From Mytilinidion resinicola (lineage: Eukaryota > Ascomycota > Dothideomycetes > Mytilinidiales > Mytilinidiaceae): 64,000 bases of DNA. The notes beneath the pieces are model-generated. The model saw only the letters and a list, made by a program, of their open reading frames with translations, did no database searches and was not told where the DNA came from. Position 1 is the first letter of the stretch. The number at the start of each line of letters is the position of its first letter. Of the stretch, positions 49,964 through 61,036 are shown piece after piece. Position numbers and translations under genes: made by a program. The stretch is taken from NCBI RefSeq assembly GCF_010093595.1, contig NW_022985446.1:1411269-1475268 (forward strand). Direction: 5' to 3'.

Positions 49964-50692
49964 TGTGGAGTATTTGATTGTGGATAATAACTAGCTATTT
50001 GGCTTGTTTACGTGCTGGCGCGTACGTTGGGGCACGGGCTTGGCGCCAAGTGTGGACGCCAGCGTGCGAAGGGATAGCGAGTTCTTGATATTCGAGACAT
50101 TTTTCACCTAAAAATTACAGAAGTACGGTTGCCACGTCGCTCGATTCACACTCTGTACCGGTACCGGTACTCTATCCATGCCCAGATTAAAATATTAAGA
50201 CAAGATCGCCATCCTTACCAGTACTGCTGCTAAAAATAACTCCATGCTTTTGGTTAGTCAGCATTCACATCGACTTCTTCAGCCTTATATTGCTGCCTGC
50301 TCGGTTGCATAAGTGGATCTGCAAAAAAGAGATAACCACTTCATTTTATCTGTCTTTGCAATTATATTCAAACCACCTAGATATCATTATCTGTCATTGT
50401 TGCAATACATCTGCAAACATTAAAAGTGTCCTTCCCAGGCTGTCCGCAGAAAACGATCTATCCCTAACAAACCGGCTCATCCTGTCGCTCACAGGCTACA
50501 AGCGTGAAATCCTAAAGAGCACCCCGAATTACTTTTGGGCCCTGGGAAGACCTTTCCTCAGAACTTAATTCCACTCTGAGCGGACATCGCTTCTGTCCAC
50601 GTGCGACGCAAAACTGAAAGGTTTAGTCACCTAGTCACTTTATCTCAGAATTTGCGGACTACCTCCTCCTCGACATCGTTATCGTTGTTGCA
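49964..50692. other. Intergenic upstream of the 737-residue orphan
   Basis: 729 bp with no supported gene. It contains a perfect 16-bp palindrome GTACCGGTACCGGTAC at 50155-50170. Confidence 0.5.
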
Positions 50693-52906
50693 ATGTCGTT
50701 GTCTTTCGCGGCTGGTTCTCTTGTGCTTTCCAACTGGGGATTCGGCGCCGGAGACATTGCGACAATAGCGGGAGCCGGAAGGGCAGCTGTGACCTGGGTC
50801 ACAAACAATTTCAAGGATAGAGGCCTCCTTGACTTTATGAAAGTTGATGCTGAAGACTTGGTCCCAAGAAAAGGCCTCATCGATCCAGTTGCTTTGCACA
50901 TGCGATGGGACGTGCGGATGACATTACTCCAAAATGGTCAGACACGGGTTATTGAAGGCCCCACCGGGCCAGTCGTCGAGAACATGAACATCTTCAGCTG
51001 GTTCATGACGATCATTACCAGCGCTATGGATGCAACCCTTCAAAAGAGCAGCATTAAGGAAGCAATGTCAAGCTTCCTCACCGCACTATTCAAAGAACAT
51101 GTTGATGAGTTGGACTTTCTTCAGAGAGAACTTCCTCATCATATCCAAGGTTGGATTTCCGCCGCTGTGGTTAGGAGCATCATATCTCGAGCTCGAAACG
51201 TTTGGCATCAGCTCCTCAATCAAAAGCTGAGATTAGCTGGTGATATCCTGAAAGAAGACGTGCCAGAGATCGTGCGATTCCTAGTCTGGCTTGCCGGAGC
51301 AAAGAAACAGAAGGACTGTAAACGGTTTGAGACAACCTCAAGCGATGTATTCGCCTTCGCAATCATTCTGAAATCGATTGGTCTCGACATGATTGACACA
51401 ATCAGAGAGACTGAAGACGAGGTTGATTCCATGGAAAGCAGACTCGTTGTCAAATTCACGCCAGACGCCATTGGAACAGGTTCTACAAGCGATGAAGAAG
51501 CTCGAAGTGTTCTCTCTCATCAACGGCAACGCTTCGTAATGAGAATTCCTTTACAATGTATGGAAGAGTGTGTCTCTATTTGGCCTGGGACTGCGGATCA
51601 AAACAACCAGCGTCGGTTGCTTTTCGAAGAGGGTGTCGCCGCATCCGGGACTCTTTCTGTCACAGCCAATCAGTCTTCCAGTACCAAGAGAGGACCATGC
51701 CCATCGTTTATTCTCTCAGATGAGACATACAGCAACGTTGGCAGAACTGATAGTGCGGTATACCGAATTGTTTCAGACTGCTTTCCGATTCCCACTCCGG
51801 CTGTCATCAATGCCATAAATGGGATATTGAAACAGAGTCCGGCGTTGCAAGATCGGGAAAGTGAGGGTATTTTCCGCCGACTTGACCAGAACCCCGAATC
51901 CTTAAGCAAGGTGCAAGTATTCGTCCTAGGGTACTATTATGGCATGCTTAGAATATTTATCGACGATTCAAAATTGTCGATTCAGGAAGGCTACGGGAGT
52001 TGGAAATGGTTCGACGCTCGTCTCCTCCGCTGGGTGCGGATGTTCCTCTCTGAGCACTCTGACCCAATCGAGCATTCGCCCGGGAAGAAAATTCTTGGGC
52101 AGGAAGGAATACTAAAATTACTTGGCTTGCTGTTTGTAGGGGCGGAGGAAGACCAATTAAGAGCTGTAGACCAATCGACGGTTGGAATTCACGGCAAAAT
52201 CTCCGTGGTAACGAACAGTCTCCTGGGATTCATCAACTTCAAAAGTTCTGCCATGCACTTTTGCCTTCTAGACACCGACCCAACTGCCATTCCTAGCAAT
52301 GCCAGAGGTATCATCAGCAGCGGTGTCCAGGGTTCGAATATACGCAAGCCTCTGATGCTGTCCGACGACCATTTACAAGACATTGACAAGGTTGATTGCA
52401 AAATCATTGGAGAGGACTTCACATCGCACATCGAGCCGGATTGGGAAAATGATGTTCAGCAATGTCAGGTCGTTTTCAGATACAAAGGACGACTTGTTGG
52501 CAGAATGGCACCCTCAAGTCTCGAAGTATCGACAAAAATAACGACAAAAGAGCGTCCACAAATGTCCCAAGGACCACTACCTTCTACGAAAGTTTACGTT
52601 GCAGAACTCGAGCGTCTAGTTAATAATTGTCCTCAGCCTGATTTTGGGAGTGCGGAGTTCAACCCCTATCAGCCTCCCATTCTTATTCCAACGCCGAACC
52701 TGGCAAAAGCACGAACGTTCCTATTGGCACATTATTGTATGACCGGGTACTATCGTGTCGAATTAGTTGATCCATGGCTGGAGATTGGATGGGACCCTGA
52801 ACGAAATGGTCAGAACGGCTCCCACTTGCCCATCATCCTATACTGGGATCTCAGTAATTTTCCAAACGAGGTTCTTGGTACGGGCAAATTCATCATTCTG
52901 GCTTGA
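50693..52906 (+). CDS. Large orphan protein of accessory region
   Basis: A 737-residue single-exon protein with even, coding-like composition and no stops. The N-terminus (LVLSNWGFGAGDIATIAGAG then RAAVTWVTNNFKDRGLLDFM) resembles the start of uncharacterised fungal proteins I have seen in accessory loci, followed by LVPRKGLIDPVALHMRWD. Residues 95-120 include a hydrophobic stretch (NIFSWFMTIITSAMD). The C-terminal half has HYCMTGYYRVELVDPWLEIG. No kinase, NTPase, HET or repeat domain is visible. Function is unknown; it is flanked by AT-rich repeat DNA on the right. Confidence 0.75.
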   Translation: MSLSFAAGSLVLSNWGFGAGDIATIAGAGRAAVTWVTNNFKDRGLLDFMKVDAEDLVPRKGLIDPVALHMRWDVRMTLLQNGQTRVIEGPTGPVVENMNIFSWFMTIITSAMDATLQKSSIKEAMSSFLTALFKEHVDELDFLQRELPHHIQGWISAAVVRSIISRARNVWHQLLNQKLRLAGDILKEDVPEIVRFLVWLAGAKKQKDCKRFETTSSDVFAFAIILKSIGLDMIDTIRETEDEVDSMESRLVVKFTPDAIGTGSTSDEEARSVLSHQRQRFVMRIPLQCMEECVSIWPGTADQNNQRRLLFEEGVAASGTLSVTANQSSSTKRGPCPSFILSDETYSNVGRTDSAVYRIVSDCFPIPTPAVINAINGILKQSPALQDRESEGIFRRLDQNPESLSKVQVFVLGYYYGMLRIFIDDSKLSIQEGYGSWKWFDARLLRWVRMFLSEHSDPIEHSPGKKILGQEGILKLLGLLFVGAEEDQLRAVDQSTVGIHGKISVVTNSLLGFINFKSSAMHFCLLDTDPTAIPSNARGIISSGVQGSNIRKPLMLSDDHLQDIDKVDCKIIGEDFTSHIEPDWENDVQQCQVVFRYKGRLVGRMAPSSLEVSTKITTKERPQMSQGPLPSTKVYVAELERLVNNCPQPDFGSAEFNPYQPPILIPTPNLAKARTFLLAHYCMTGYYRVELVDPWLEIGWDPERNGQNGSHLPIILYWDLSNFPNEVLGTGKFIILA

Positions 52907-54169
52907 AATTTGAATGCTGATGAATCCACTTTGTTTTGCTTTCATCGTTGGCTTTGCCACTACCTGATTTGCGTAGTTTGCTATATAGTAGTATTGAGTA
53001 ACAAGCTGTGCTAGGCGGCAAGATTTGGAGGTTGTTGTCAATATACTTATAGACTATTCTAGAATTTGAACTGCGTTGTAATTCGCACATAAACTGTGAG
53101 GGGCTAGGCGCAATGTGCTACTCGGTGGGTACCTTGGTTCATGCCCTAACAGGGTAGCCCCGATTGCAACTCGGACGATCGGGTGATACTTATCCCAGTC
53201 CGCCCCTTTCATGTTTTCTCTACTCGACTTCCTATTTAACTCTCTATCGAATACAACTCTTTGTTACCCATACATGCCCTTAGCACGAGAAGGGCCTTTA
53301 CCCGTTACAGCAAGTGCTGATGTTAAAAGAGGACTGAAAAGCATATAAATCCTTAATATATAGATATAAAGAAAACGGATTCTATTACACGGAGGTATTA
53401 ATTATAACGAAGAACATAAGGTTTGAATTAATAGGTAATTATCTGTATAAGGTGCGTCCTTGTGTAGCAAGAAACCCCCTATGTGTCACGATAGCGCTAC
53501 ACGCAAGAGGTCGAGGGCTCAAAGAGGAGCGTTGATTAGGTGCTATGTACAATGCTACGTGGAGAATTAAGACGTTGTGTAAGGAACAGGAAGACGGGAG
53601 ACGGGCCACCGGATATAAGGGCGTGGCCGAGCGCGTGGCGTACGGCCTCTATGCCGTTTCGGCGCGTGGCACGCGTGTACGCGAGGTCCTTACCAGATTA
53701 GGTGATAGGAAAAGGGGGCAGCCGGTAGGTGGCTGGAGCGGGACAGGATAGGAAGCGGAAGCGAGACGGGAGCGGAGCAGGGCAGGCAGAGCAGGAGGCC
53801 GGCCAACGGTAGTAGGCCGGTGCAGATTGCTGGAGTTGTAGCAATCTGCGGCAGAATTTCGGTAGGTAGGGTGTCGCGGTCGATACTGTGACAGGTATTA
53901 CTAGTGTTAGGCCTTCTACTCTTTTAAAGGTTGTTTATAAGCGTAATAACAGAGCGTGCTTTAAGGGATATTACTACCTATATATTCTAATAAGGTAGTA
54001 TATATTCTAGGTATATCTAAAAGAAAACCTTATACTAGCACCTAGCTAGCTTAGTCTATATTATTATATTAGAGGTATAAATAGGGGTATAATAAACAGG
54101 TAGTAAAGAATAAGTAGTAATAATAAACGCCTACTAAAAATAGCTAGTATATAATCGCTTAAAAACATT
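52907..54169. other. Gene-free, increasingly AT-rich block
   Basis: 52907-53330 is a normal 3' flank. From about 53330, and especially after 53900, the sequence becomes very AT-rich with abundant TA dinucleotides and few C/G bases, as expected for RIP-mutated repeats. Around 53550-53800 a GC-rich patch interrupts it with an uninformative 68-codon ORF. No intact gene is supported. Confidence 0.6.
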
Positions 54170-54560
54170 TCTAGAAGAAATGCCGTATTTTACGAAGTAG
54201 GTATAGCGGCGTAGTATATTATAGCTAGCTAGATCTAATAATATACTAAATTTCCTACTTACGGACTTTTTTATATAAATAAATCCAGAATATATCCTAT
54301 TAAGGGCCTAGTGCCTTTATAGCTTTAAAATATCTTTTTTTACTATAGAACTATTAATAAAATACTCCGAACTTTAAAATTCTATAAAAAGTTAGGGTAA
54401 AGCAGGGGTATAAAGGTATTGCTATTCTAAATACTCTAAAAGTAATAATTAATAGTAAGATTAAAAGCGTGTAATTTTTTAGCTACACGCTTAATTCCTA
54501 GGAAGAAATACCTAAAAAATAATATTAGGCTAATTATAAGTCGATAAAGTTGCGAGGTAG
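54170..54560 (+). mobile_element. RIP-degraded copy of the dispersed element
   Basis: The order of phrases matches 55390-55680: aataaatccagaatatatcc, ctagtgcctttatagc, ctccgaactttaaaattcta, gtaaagcaggggtataaagg, ctctaaaagtaataattaat, cctaggaagaaatacctaaa. Differences are mainly C to T or G to A. This AT-rich sequence continues to about 54900. Confidence 0.7.
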
Positions 54561-55159
54561 AAAGTAAAATACTAAATAATAAAATTCGTTGCGGTATAGA
54601 GGTTATTGCGCTATATATAAACGGATATTACTTTAACTTTAAATAACTTAGACTTAGTATATATATTAAGATTTCCTATAGTTCTATATAAGTTGCGTAC
54701 TATAGCTACTCCTAAACACTTAGAATACCTCCTACCTAAAACTTACGTTCGTATTATTGCTTTCGCGCCTGATTTACGGAGAGCCTTCTTTTATAGCGTA
54801 ACTGAATTCCGTCGCCACAGCACTACTATCGAGCTCCTATTACTTCTAATGCTTATAAAAGGGCCCTATCTAAGCCTTATAACCTTACTGCTATACTAAG
54901 AATTTGTTATTAGCTTTATAGCTGCTATCGCACGCAAATTTATATAAGGTCGCCACCTAGTCGGTACTTCCAATTAAAGCGCTTACTAATCCCGGTTAGT
55001 GTAAAATAACCCCGCAAGTCCTATATAATCACAACGGTGTAATCTACCTATGTTATCTAGTAAGCGTATAGCTGTGCGGACGCTTAGAGCAGTTAGCAAA
55101 TAACACTAATAACCAACACATCTTAAAGTGGCATCTTTACAAATTTTATCCTCTCCTTC

Positions 55160-55800
55160 CTATACAGTCGCAAGCGAATGCGGCTTCACCCCAAACGTGG
55201 TCGTAATACGATTCTACAAATAATTACCCCACTCGTAAGCGCAAGCCTTAGCACCCATTAGCCTAGGCACGTGATTTGCCACGGTACAAGAAGCACTTGC
55301 ATCAGTTAGGCATAGCGTAAAATACATCGCACCTAGCTAGATATGCTAGATATCTAATACCGCACCACGTAAGTGCGCTTAAGCCTTGTGCCAAGACACA
55401 CTTTAGACCCCTTCGCACGGATAAATCCGGAGTGCATACTTCTAAGGGTCAAGTGTATTCAAAGCTTAGAGCTATCTTCTTTCGTCATGGAACTATTAAT
55501 TTTATGTTCCGAAGTTTAAAATTTTGTAGATAGTCGTAGTGCAGCAGGGGTGTAAAGCTAATGCAGTTCTAGATGCTCTAAAAGGAACAATTGACATTAT
55601 AATCAAAAGCGTTGTATTTTTTTTGCTGCGCACTAGTTTCCTAGGGAGAAATGCCTAAAGAACAATAAAACATTAATAATAACTTAATAGAATTGCGAGG
55701 GAAAGAGTTGAGATGCCTAAACAATAGATTTATTCCGGCACAGGGGGTTTTCCGCCACCCAGGGGGACGTTAGCTAAGAGTATATATAGCGGAGGAAGGA
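55160..55800 (+). mobile_element. Best-preserved copy of the dispersed element
   Basis: It contains, in order, gcgaatgcggcttcacccca, cgtgatttgccacggtacaa, gttaggcatagcgta, cgcacggataaatccgg, tcgtagtgcagcaggggtgt, gatgctctaaaaggaac, ttcctagggagaaatgccta and a final ccggcacagggggttttccg plus gggacgttagct. Partial or altered copies are at 48.0-49.2, 54.2-54.6 and 57.0-57.3 kb. No ORF, so probably non-autonomous or a degraded end. 55801-56051 is ordinary 3' flank of the GNAT gene. Confidence 0.7.
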
Positions 55801-56051
55801 AAGTGGCCACCCCTAAGTGGCCCGTGAACGAGTTCAGCTGCGTTCCCTAGTCACTCCTTGAAATAAAAAAGCTGTAATCTTTCAACACATTACCATCTCC
55901 TAATGCTCGTAATTCTGTCGTAACTTGCCAACCACCAGTGCGGTCGCTCGATTCTGAAAAATGGGATTTGAAATTGAGATGAGGATTTGAAATTTAATCT
56001 TTCGTCTAAACTCAACCTACCTCATCGAATAGCACCTAGTGACATTGATAA

Positions 56052-56730
56052 TCACGATGGCTTTAGTGGTTCACGCACCATACAGCAATCAATATACGGT
56101 TCGCCATCAATCAAAACACTAAACGTATCCCGCTCTTCAAATGCGAACCGTTGATATGTCGGTTTGCCGAGAGGTGACGCCTCAACATAACTCCGGTGCC
56201 CAGATTGATCCGCCTGTTTGCAGAGTTCAGTCATAAGTAGCGATCCCGCGCCTCTGCGCTGGTGCTTTGGCAAGGTTGCGAGGACGGCTAAGTCTACACA
56301 AAAACTCAGTACTGTAGCATCGCACTGTTTTTATTGTGTCGAATAACTTACACCAATGCTCCTCTTCGCCCATTATCCGCTTCCTTTTCTCTGTCGCTTT
56401 GCCAACAACTTCCCGGAATAGCGCGACATCACCGCCTACGGGCCACTCGGTGGGTTTCTCCTGCGGAGGCTCGGTATGCGGCGAGCTCCATTTGGCGAAT
56501 GCTATGATTTCGTCTGATGCCTGCACCGACTCGGCTTGGCCCTCCACGACCTTGTATATTCGGGTATGTGGCTTCTCGATGTCGCTTTCCAGGCTCTTCT
56601 TACACCATTCGCGGACGGGTGGTACATCAGGTTTTACCCGCAGAACCAATAGACTCTTGAACGTCTCGAAATACAAATCGACCAGCTTGGGGATATCCGC
56701 CTTTTCTGCTCTCACGAGGCGTAGAGACAT
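56052..56730 (-). CDS. GNAT-family N-acetyltransferase
   Basis: The 206-residue protein has exons 56730-56352 and 56293-56052, with a 58-nt intron (GTAAGT donor). The N-terminus MSLRLVRAEKADIPKLVDLY is typical GNAT. Across the splice, EEHWYLAVLATLPKHQRRGA then GSLLM forms motif A (R/Q-x-x-G-x-G/A) for acetyl-CoA binding, followed by YVEASPLGKPTYQRFAFEE, the usual end of fungal GNATs. It should acetylate a small amine or protein N-terminus; substrate unknown. It appears intact although surrounded by repeats. Confidence 0.85.
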
Positions 56731-57044
56731 AGTAGAAGGGACTGCTTAGAAGCCGAACTGTGTGAAGAAGAGTATGCGTTCGATAAGATTCTTGACAATA
56801 GATTATGGAGAGAGCAGTACGGCTATGGAGCAATGTGTAACTGGAGATCTGATGCAAAGTTCAATTTGGAGTGATAGTGCTATGCCGGATGCGACTTTGC
56901 CACGTATGCGTCCGGGATGTAGCCCCTTCTCGGCGTTGGCACAAAGAAAAGTGGGCCCAGGAAGCTCGGCACAGGTTAATAACAGCATATGCTGAGCACA
57001 TCTAAAACCACGCTGGTATAAGTTGGGGTGGGGAGGGCGGAAAA

Positions 57045-57260
57045 CCCTCATGCCAAGACACATTGTACATCTATTCGCACAGATAAATCCAGAGTGCATA
57101 ATTTTAAGCGCTTAGTGCCTTTAAAGGCTTAGATCTCTCTTATTTCATCATAAAACTATCAACTTAATGCTCTGGAGTTTGAAGAGGGGAGAAAGACGTG
57201 GTGCAGCAGGTGGGCAAGGAGTAAAGAATCTTGAATATACTGGGAGCAGATATGATGACG
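57045..57260 (+). mobile_element. Short copy of the dispersed element
   Basis: Phrases tgccaagacacattgta, cgcacagataaatccagagt, gcttagtgcctttaaaggct, aaactatcaactta and ggtgcagcaggtgggcaagg align in order with 55385-55560. The copy is not strongly AT-shifted. The rest of 56731-57597 holds no supported gene. Confidence 0.65.
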
Positions 57261-57597
57261 AGTCCTAATCAGAACTCTACGACGGCAGGGCTAATGTGTC
57301 AAGGCAGTAGTTGAGATAGCAAGGCTGATGAGTTTGGAGCTGCTTTTTTCGTCTAGATTGAATAAAAATCGCAGCACCTCGAATCAAGTAAATCACTTCA
57401 GAATATATATGTAGGAGGAAAGTCACAGTAGGGGGCTTAAGTATGGACTCAATGGTAACGGTAGAGATTCCAATCTAGAAACCAGCTTGAGCTTCCGGCA
57501 AGATACAGTACATCCGAGACTGCGCTGCAGCGGGTGAGGAAGGGTGAGCGAAAAGCTACAAAAACACCTTCGACGATACTAGACGTTACCTACTCAC

Positions 57598-58391
57598 CTA
57601 ATCAAGAGAATCTTCAATGGCCTTCACCATAAGCTTCTTGAAAGTCTCCGCCAATGACTCACAGCTCTCTACAGTAAGCTGTCCTGAGATATCGTTAACA
57701 TTAATATAGCTCACCGCAACGGGCGCCATGAGATGCGCATTGGATGTACTCTTTAGCGTGAAATTATTCCATGCATAACGCACTTCCAGCGGCTCATACG
57801 GCGTCTGATTATTAGAGCTGTCCGATGTATCGTTTTGCATCTTCATTGCTATGTGATTAGCGCGTACATCCGCAGCCTTGTGCCCGATGCCACGACCAGA
57901 GTGGCTATAGAGGGGGCAGGCGAACAAATGGTCTGGGAATCTCGCGATCACAACCATGTATCGGTTCTTGGTAGAAGCAGGGCCTATAGTAGACTCGGTA
58001 CGGTCTGCGTGACCGACAGGAATGGTTGGGTCACCGAGAGGCTCGAAGTGAGGTGCATTTATAATATCCCCAGTGGTGCTTTTGGAGTAGCTCGCGATAA
58101 CGGGGCCGCCGGAGCGCCCATAGGCTGTGGAGCGTGAGGTGGTAGAAGCGTTAGAGCCTAATGTCATCTTCTGTATTCCGGTGGTGACATTTGAGGGGTT
58201 GGCGGTGGTCCTCCATTGCCCGCCCATGGGGTTGTTGCTGCCAAAACGAGATGCGTTAGAACCAGCGTAGGGGGCACGTCTGGAATTTCTTGCTGCACTT
58301 ACTTGGAGGAGTTCCAGTTTGAGCGAGCAGCACCTGCTTGACTTGATCTCCATCCTCCGCCATTGGCAGCAGGAGCGTTGTTCAACACCAT
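57598..58391 (-). CDS. DUF6590-domain protein, copy 2
   Basis: The 242-residue protein has exons 58391-58303 and 58237-57598, with a 65-nt intron (GTAAGT donor, CTAAC branch point, TTTGGCAG acceptor). The N-terminus MVLNNAPAANGGGWRSSQAG is low-complexity. The domain has GDIINAPHFEPLGDPTIPVG, ADRTESTIGPASTKNRYMVV, FPDHLFACPLYSHSGRGIGH and NAHLMAPVAVSYINV, closely parallel to copy 1. The stop TAG is again followed by GTGAGT. It is transcribed away from a broken coiled-coil gene, as in copy 1. Confidence 0.8.
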
Positions 58392-58399
58392 TTTGAATC

Positions 58400-58900
58400 C
58401 GGGCCCAGCGAAACTTCGATGCCCATCAACACGGGTACGACGCCTCCCTCCGACAGTACCTCTCCACCCAAATAAACCGCGCAATCGCTGACTCAAAAGC
58501 AGAACATGACCTCCTCCACCTGCATCGGGGGCGAGCCCTTACGCGGCGCCTAATCGATGCGGAAGAGGCTCTCGAGGCGGCGAAAGCCGCTGCGGAAGCC
58601 ACTGGATGCCCTCCCAACTACTTTCAAGAATCTAACTTCGCGGACAATGCTGAAGATGGGTATCGAGAAAGCCAAGATGCTGCGATAGCTGCGCAGGTTG
58701 ACCGAAAAAAAATCGAGGCGTGGCTGGCGAAAGAACCCGCAAACGGGGATTTGAGAAGGCCGAGCGAGTCTGCGACGGAGCCGGAGGTTGATGAGTGAAG
58801 CATGGACGAGGAGAAGCTATTTGATAGCGTGAGCGTCCTAGCAGAGGGAGCGAGAAGGAGAAAGATTGATGAATGGCTTCGCCGGAGTGGGACTTATTAA
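58400..58900 (+). pseudogene. Broken coiled-coil gene, DUF6590-linked copy 2
   Basis: The open frame reads QHGYDASLRQYLSTQINRAI, then EEALEAAKAAAEATG and KKIEAWLAKEP, and reaches TGA at 58796-58798. It continues in frame as LFDSVSVLAEGARRRKIDEW up to TAA 58898-58900. The intact copy has FDSVSVLAEG in the same place and Trp (MDHWSVD) where the TGA stands, so the TGA is best read as a nonsense change. The N-terminal 200 residues and start codon are absent, and the remnant abuts the DUF6590 start. Confidence 0.75.
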
Positions 58901-59313
58901 TTCATATCCTTTAGCCTTTCCTTGCTCTGCATTCGAATGAAAGCCTCTTGACTTACCTTAAGCCTTATCTCTGTACAGTAGAAGTGTCTTTACGTTTGGT
59001 AGGTATGGATTAAACGCCCGTGTCCTCATCCAATTCACGTGATATGCGCTCCAAGAAATAATAATAAGTAACATCTTATCCGGAATTCATCAAACGTGTT
59101 TGTTATTCGTACAATCTAAGAAGAAATAATTAGTAACAGATAGTACGACGCCCCGATGTTCACATAAGTGCTTTCCTTTACCGTCCAGGAATTACCTATG
59201 CTCGTGCTGCAGCCCGAGCTGTGGCTTTGCTGGGATGAGCACATCCTGAGTGAAGACTGAATCTTGACATCAAGAGATAGCTAACTTGGACCAGTACAGC
59301 CAGCTCATGGCGT
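58901..59313. other. Intergenic, nothing recognised
   Basis: 413 bp of moderately AT-rich DNA between the two pseudogenes; no supported feature. Confidence 0.5.
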
Positions 59314-60240
59314 TCAGACGCCCATAGATGACGTGTAGTAGTTCCAGGGATCCCAAGTGCTCTCGTATTGATGTAAAATGATTGGTAGGTATTTCTCAGG
59401 CCATTCGCCATAATAGCTGCAAGTGAAGCGAGCCTTGCAATCTTCCCAGTATGCCGGTAACCAGCCTGCTTGCTCCCAATCTATAACTGCAACAACTCGA
59501 GCCGGTTTAGATAGTGATAGAATAACATTGCTCCGATGAAGGTCGCCATGTGTGAACACAATTTTGCTATCATCAGGAAGATCTTGGCGGAAGGGCTCCG
59601 GGGGCACAGTGTGAGGGTCTGGCATCGGTCGCTTGTACAGGAAGGTGAACCAATCGTGAAATGCTTTGACGGACGTGAATGGCCCGGCTTCCGCCCTATA
59701 GCTAGGGTTGATGGCCCTATCTCAAAGACAACCCCGTGCGATGCTGCCTGCACATTCAAGGTTAGTACTCAAAGTCATGTTGCTAAATAGGGAGAGGAGA
59801 GACTGGCCCACTCACCAATAAAAGTGTCGGTAGGGTCTTGCTTGAGCTGGCGTAGAGAATCGAAGATTGTCCGAAGCTCGCGGCAAATACGCAAGCGGTC
59901 ATTCACTTCCATCTCTGGCCAAGATTGTTCTAAAGTCTTGCCGCGTATTGCCTCCATATAGAGGAAGACTTCGCCTCCACCAGTCCGCCATCCCTAGATT
60001 TCGGGAACTAGTACGGCATCTTTGAAGTAGTGTCGAATCGCGTAAAGAGACTGACCCTCGGCGATTCTTATATCGGCTCCCCACTTGACAAACAGACCCA
60101 TAGACTCAAACACAGGTGAGGGACGTGCATTAAAATCAGTAGAGACTTCTCTCCTCTTGTTTCCCTAGTTAGTGCCAGCAAGATACTGGGCACGTGCTTG
60201 CGAGCGGACTTCGTCTGGCGATGGTAACTGATTATAGTGC
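59314..60240 (-). pseudogene. APH-family phosphotransferase pseudogene
   Basis: The minus strand encodes the parts of a fungal aminoglycoside-phosphotransferase-like (choline-kinase-fold) protein: HYNQLPSPDEVRSQARAQY, PSPVFESMGLFVKWGADIR, GEVFLYMEAIRGKTLEQSW, AEAGPFTSVKAFHDW, then the catalytic HGDLHRSNVILS and VVAVIDWEQAGWLPAYWEDC. Three in-frame stops interrupt it: TAG at 60165-60167, TAG at 59994-59996 (where relatives usually have Tyr, PEVYGWR) and TGA at 59722-59724. At least one intron remains (donor near 59810). No ATG is visible at the expected start. Otherwise full length, so inactivation may be fairly recent. Confidence 0.8.
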
Positions 60241-60618
60241 CGGAAAAAAGAAGATAGTTTTACATCGAAGTTTGCATCCGTGGGGACTATGAGAGGGGTT
60301 GATGAAACAGGAGCTTATATCTTGATTAACAGATGTCCCGGAGGATTCGAGAGGTGGTAGAATACATGAGAGCGCATGGACAGAGCCCATGATACCGAGG
60401 CCAGACAGCCAGCGTTCGAAGGAAGAGTTCTGTGCTATGGAAGCCGTCAATCGAGAGCTAATCTTGCACTCAAGCGCATGAGCACAAGTAGAGATTCGGA
60501 GTTCTTGAAGGGGAGGAAGTGATGGCGTTGAGTGCGACAGAAAGACAGCAAGACAAAGGGTCGTCGTGCGGCGCGGACCGTGCCAAGACCTAGTGACTCC
60601 TACATCAGCTTAGAATAG
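60241..60618. other. Spacer before the DDE fragment
   Basis: About 380 bp without a supported gene; upstream flank of the phosphotransferase pseudogene. Confidence 0.45.
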
Positions 60619-60849
60619 ATGAAGCAAGTATTCAACCTTCCCCAAACTGAGGCCCGCGCTAAACTGAAACCACGCATGCTAGTATGTGACGGCTTCAGGA
60701 CACATGAGACCCTCAAAATCTTGGAGTTCTGCTTCGAAAACAACATTATTTTATGCCGGCTCCCCTCCCATGCCTCTCATAAGCTTCAGCCCTGTGATGT
60801 TACAGTTTTTGGTCCACTGAAGAAAGCTTATCGCGACCAGGGAGAATGA
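60619..60849 (+). mobile_element. Pogo/Fot1-type DDE transposase fragment
   Basis: A 76-residue ORF: KPRMLVCDGFRTHETLKILE, FCFENNIILCRLPSHASHKL, QPCDVTVFGPLKKAYRDQ. This is the second-to-third acidic-residue region of DDE_1 transposases (CDGxxTH ... HKLQPxDVxVFxPLKxAYRD). The N-terminal DNA-binding part, the first catalytic Asp and the C-terminus are missing, so it is an inactive fragment. Confidence 0.85.
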
Positions 60850-61036
60850 TTATATAACTCGCCAATGCCGCTGAAACATCCTTTGCCCAACATGCCCTCG
60901 TCCAGGACCACATCCAGTTCCCGTCGAAAATGAAAACGGTTGAGTATATAAAAGACCTTGAGCTTGATTATCCAGCCTGATATATAGGAGCTTCTGTCTA
61001 TACATGAATCAGCAATCACTCATTAAACCAACCCTT

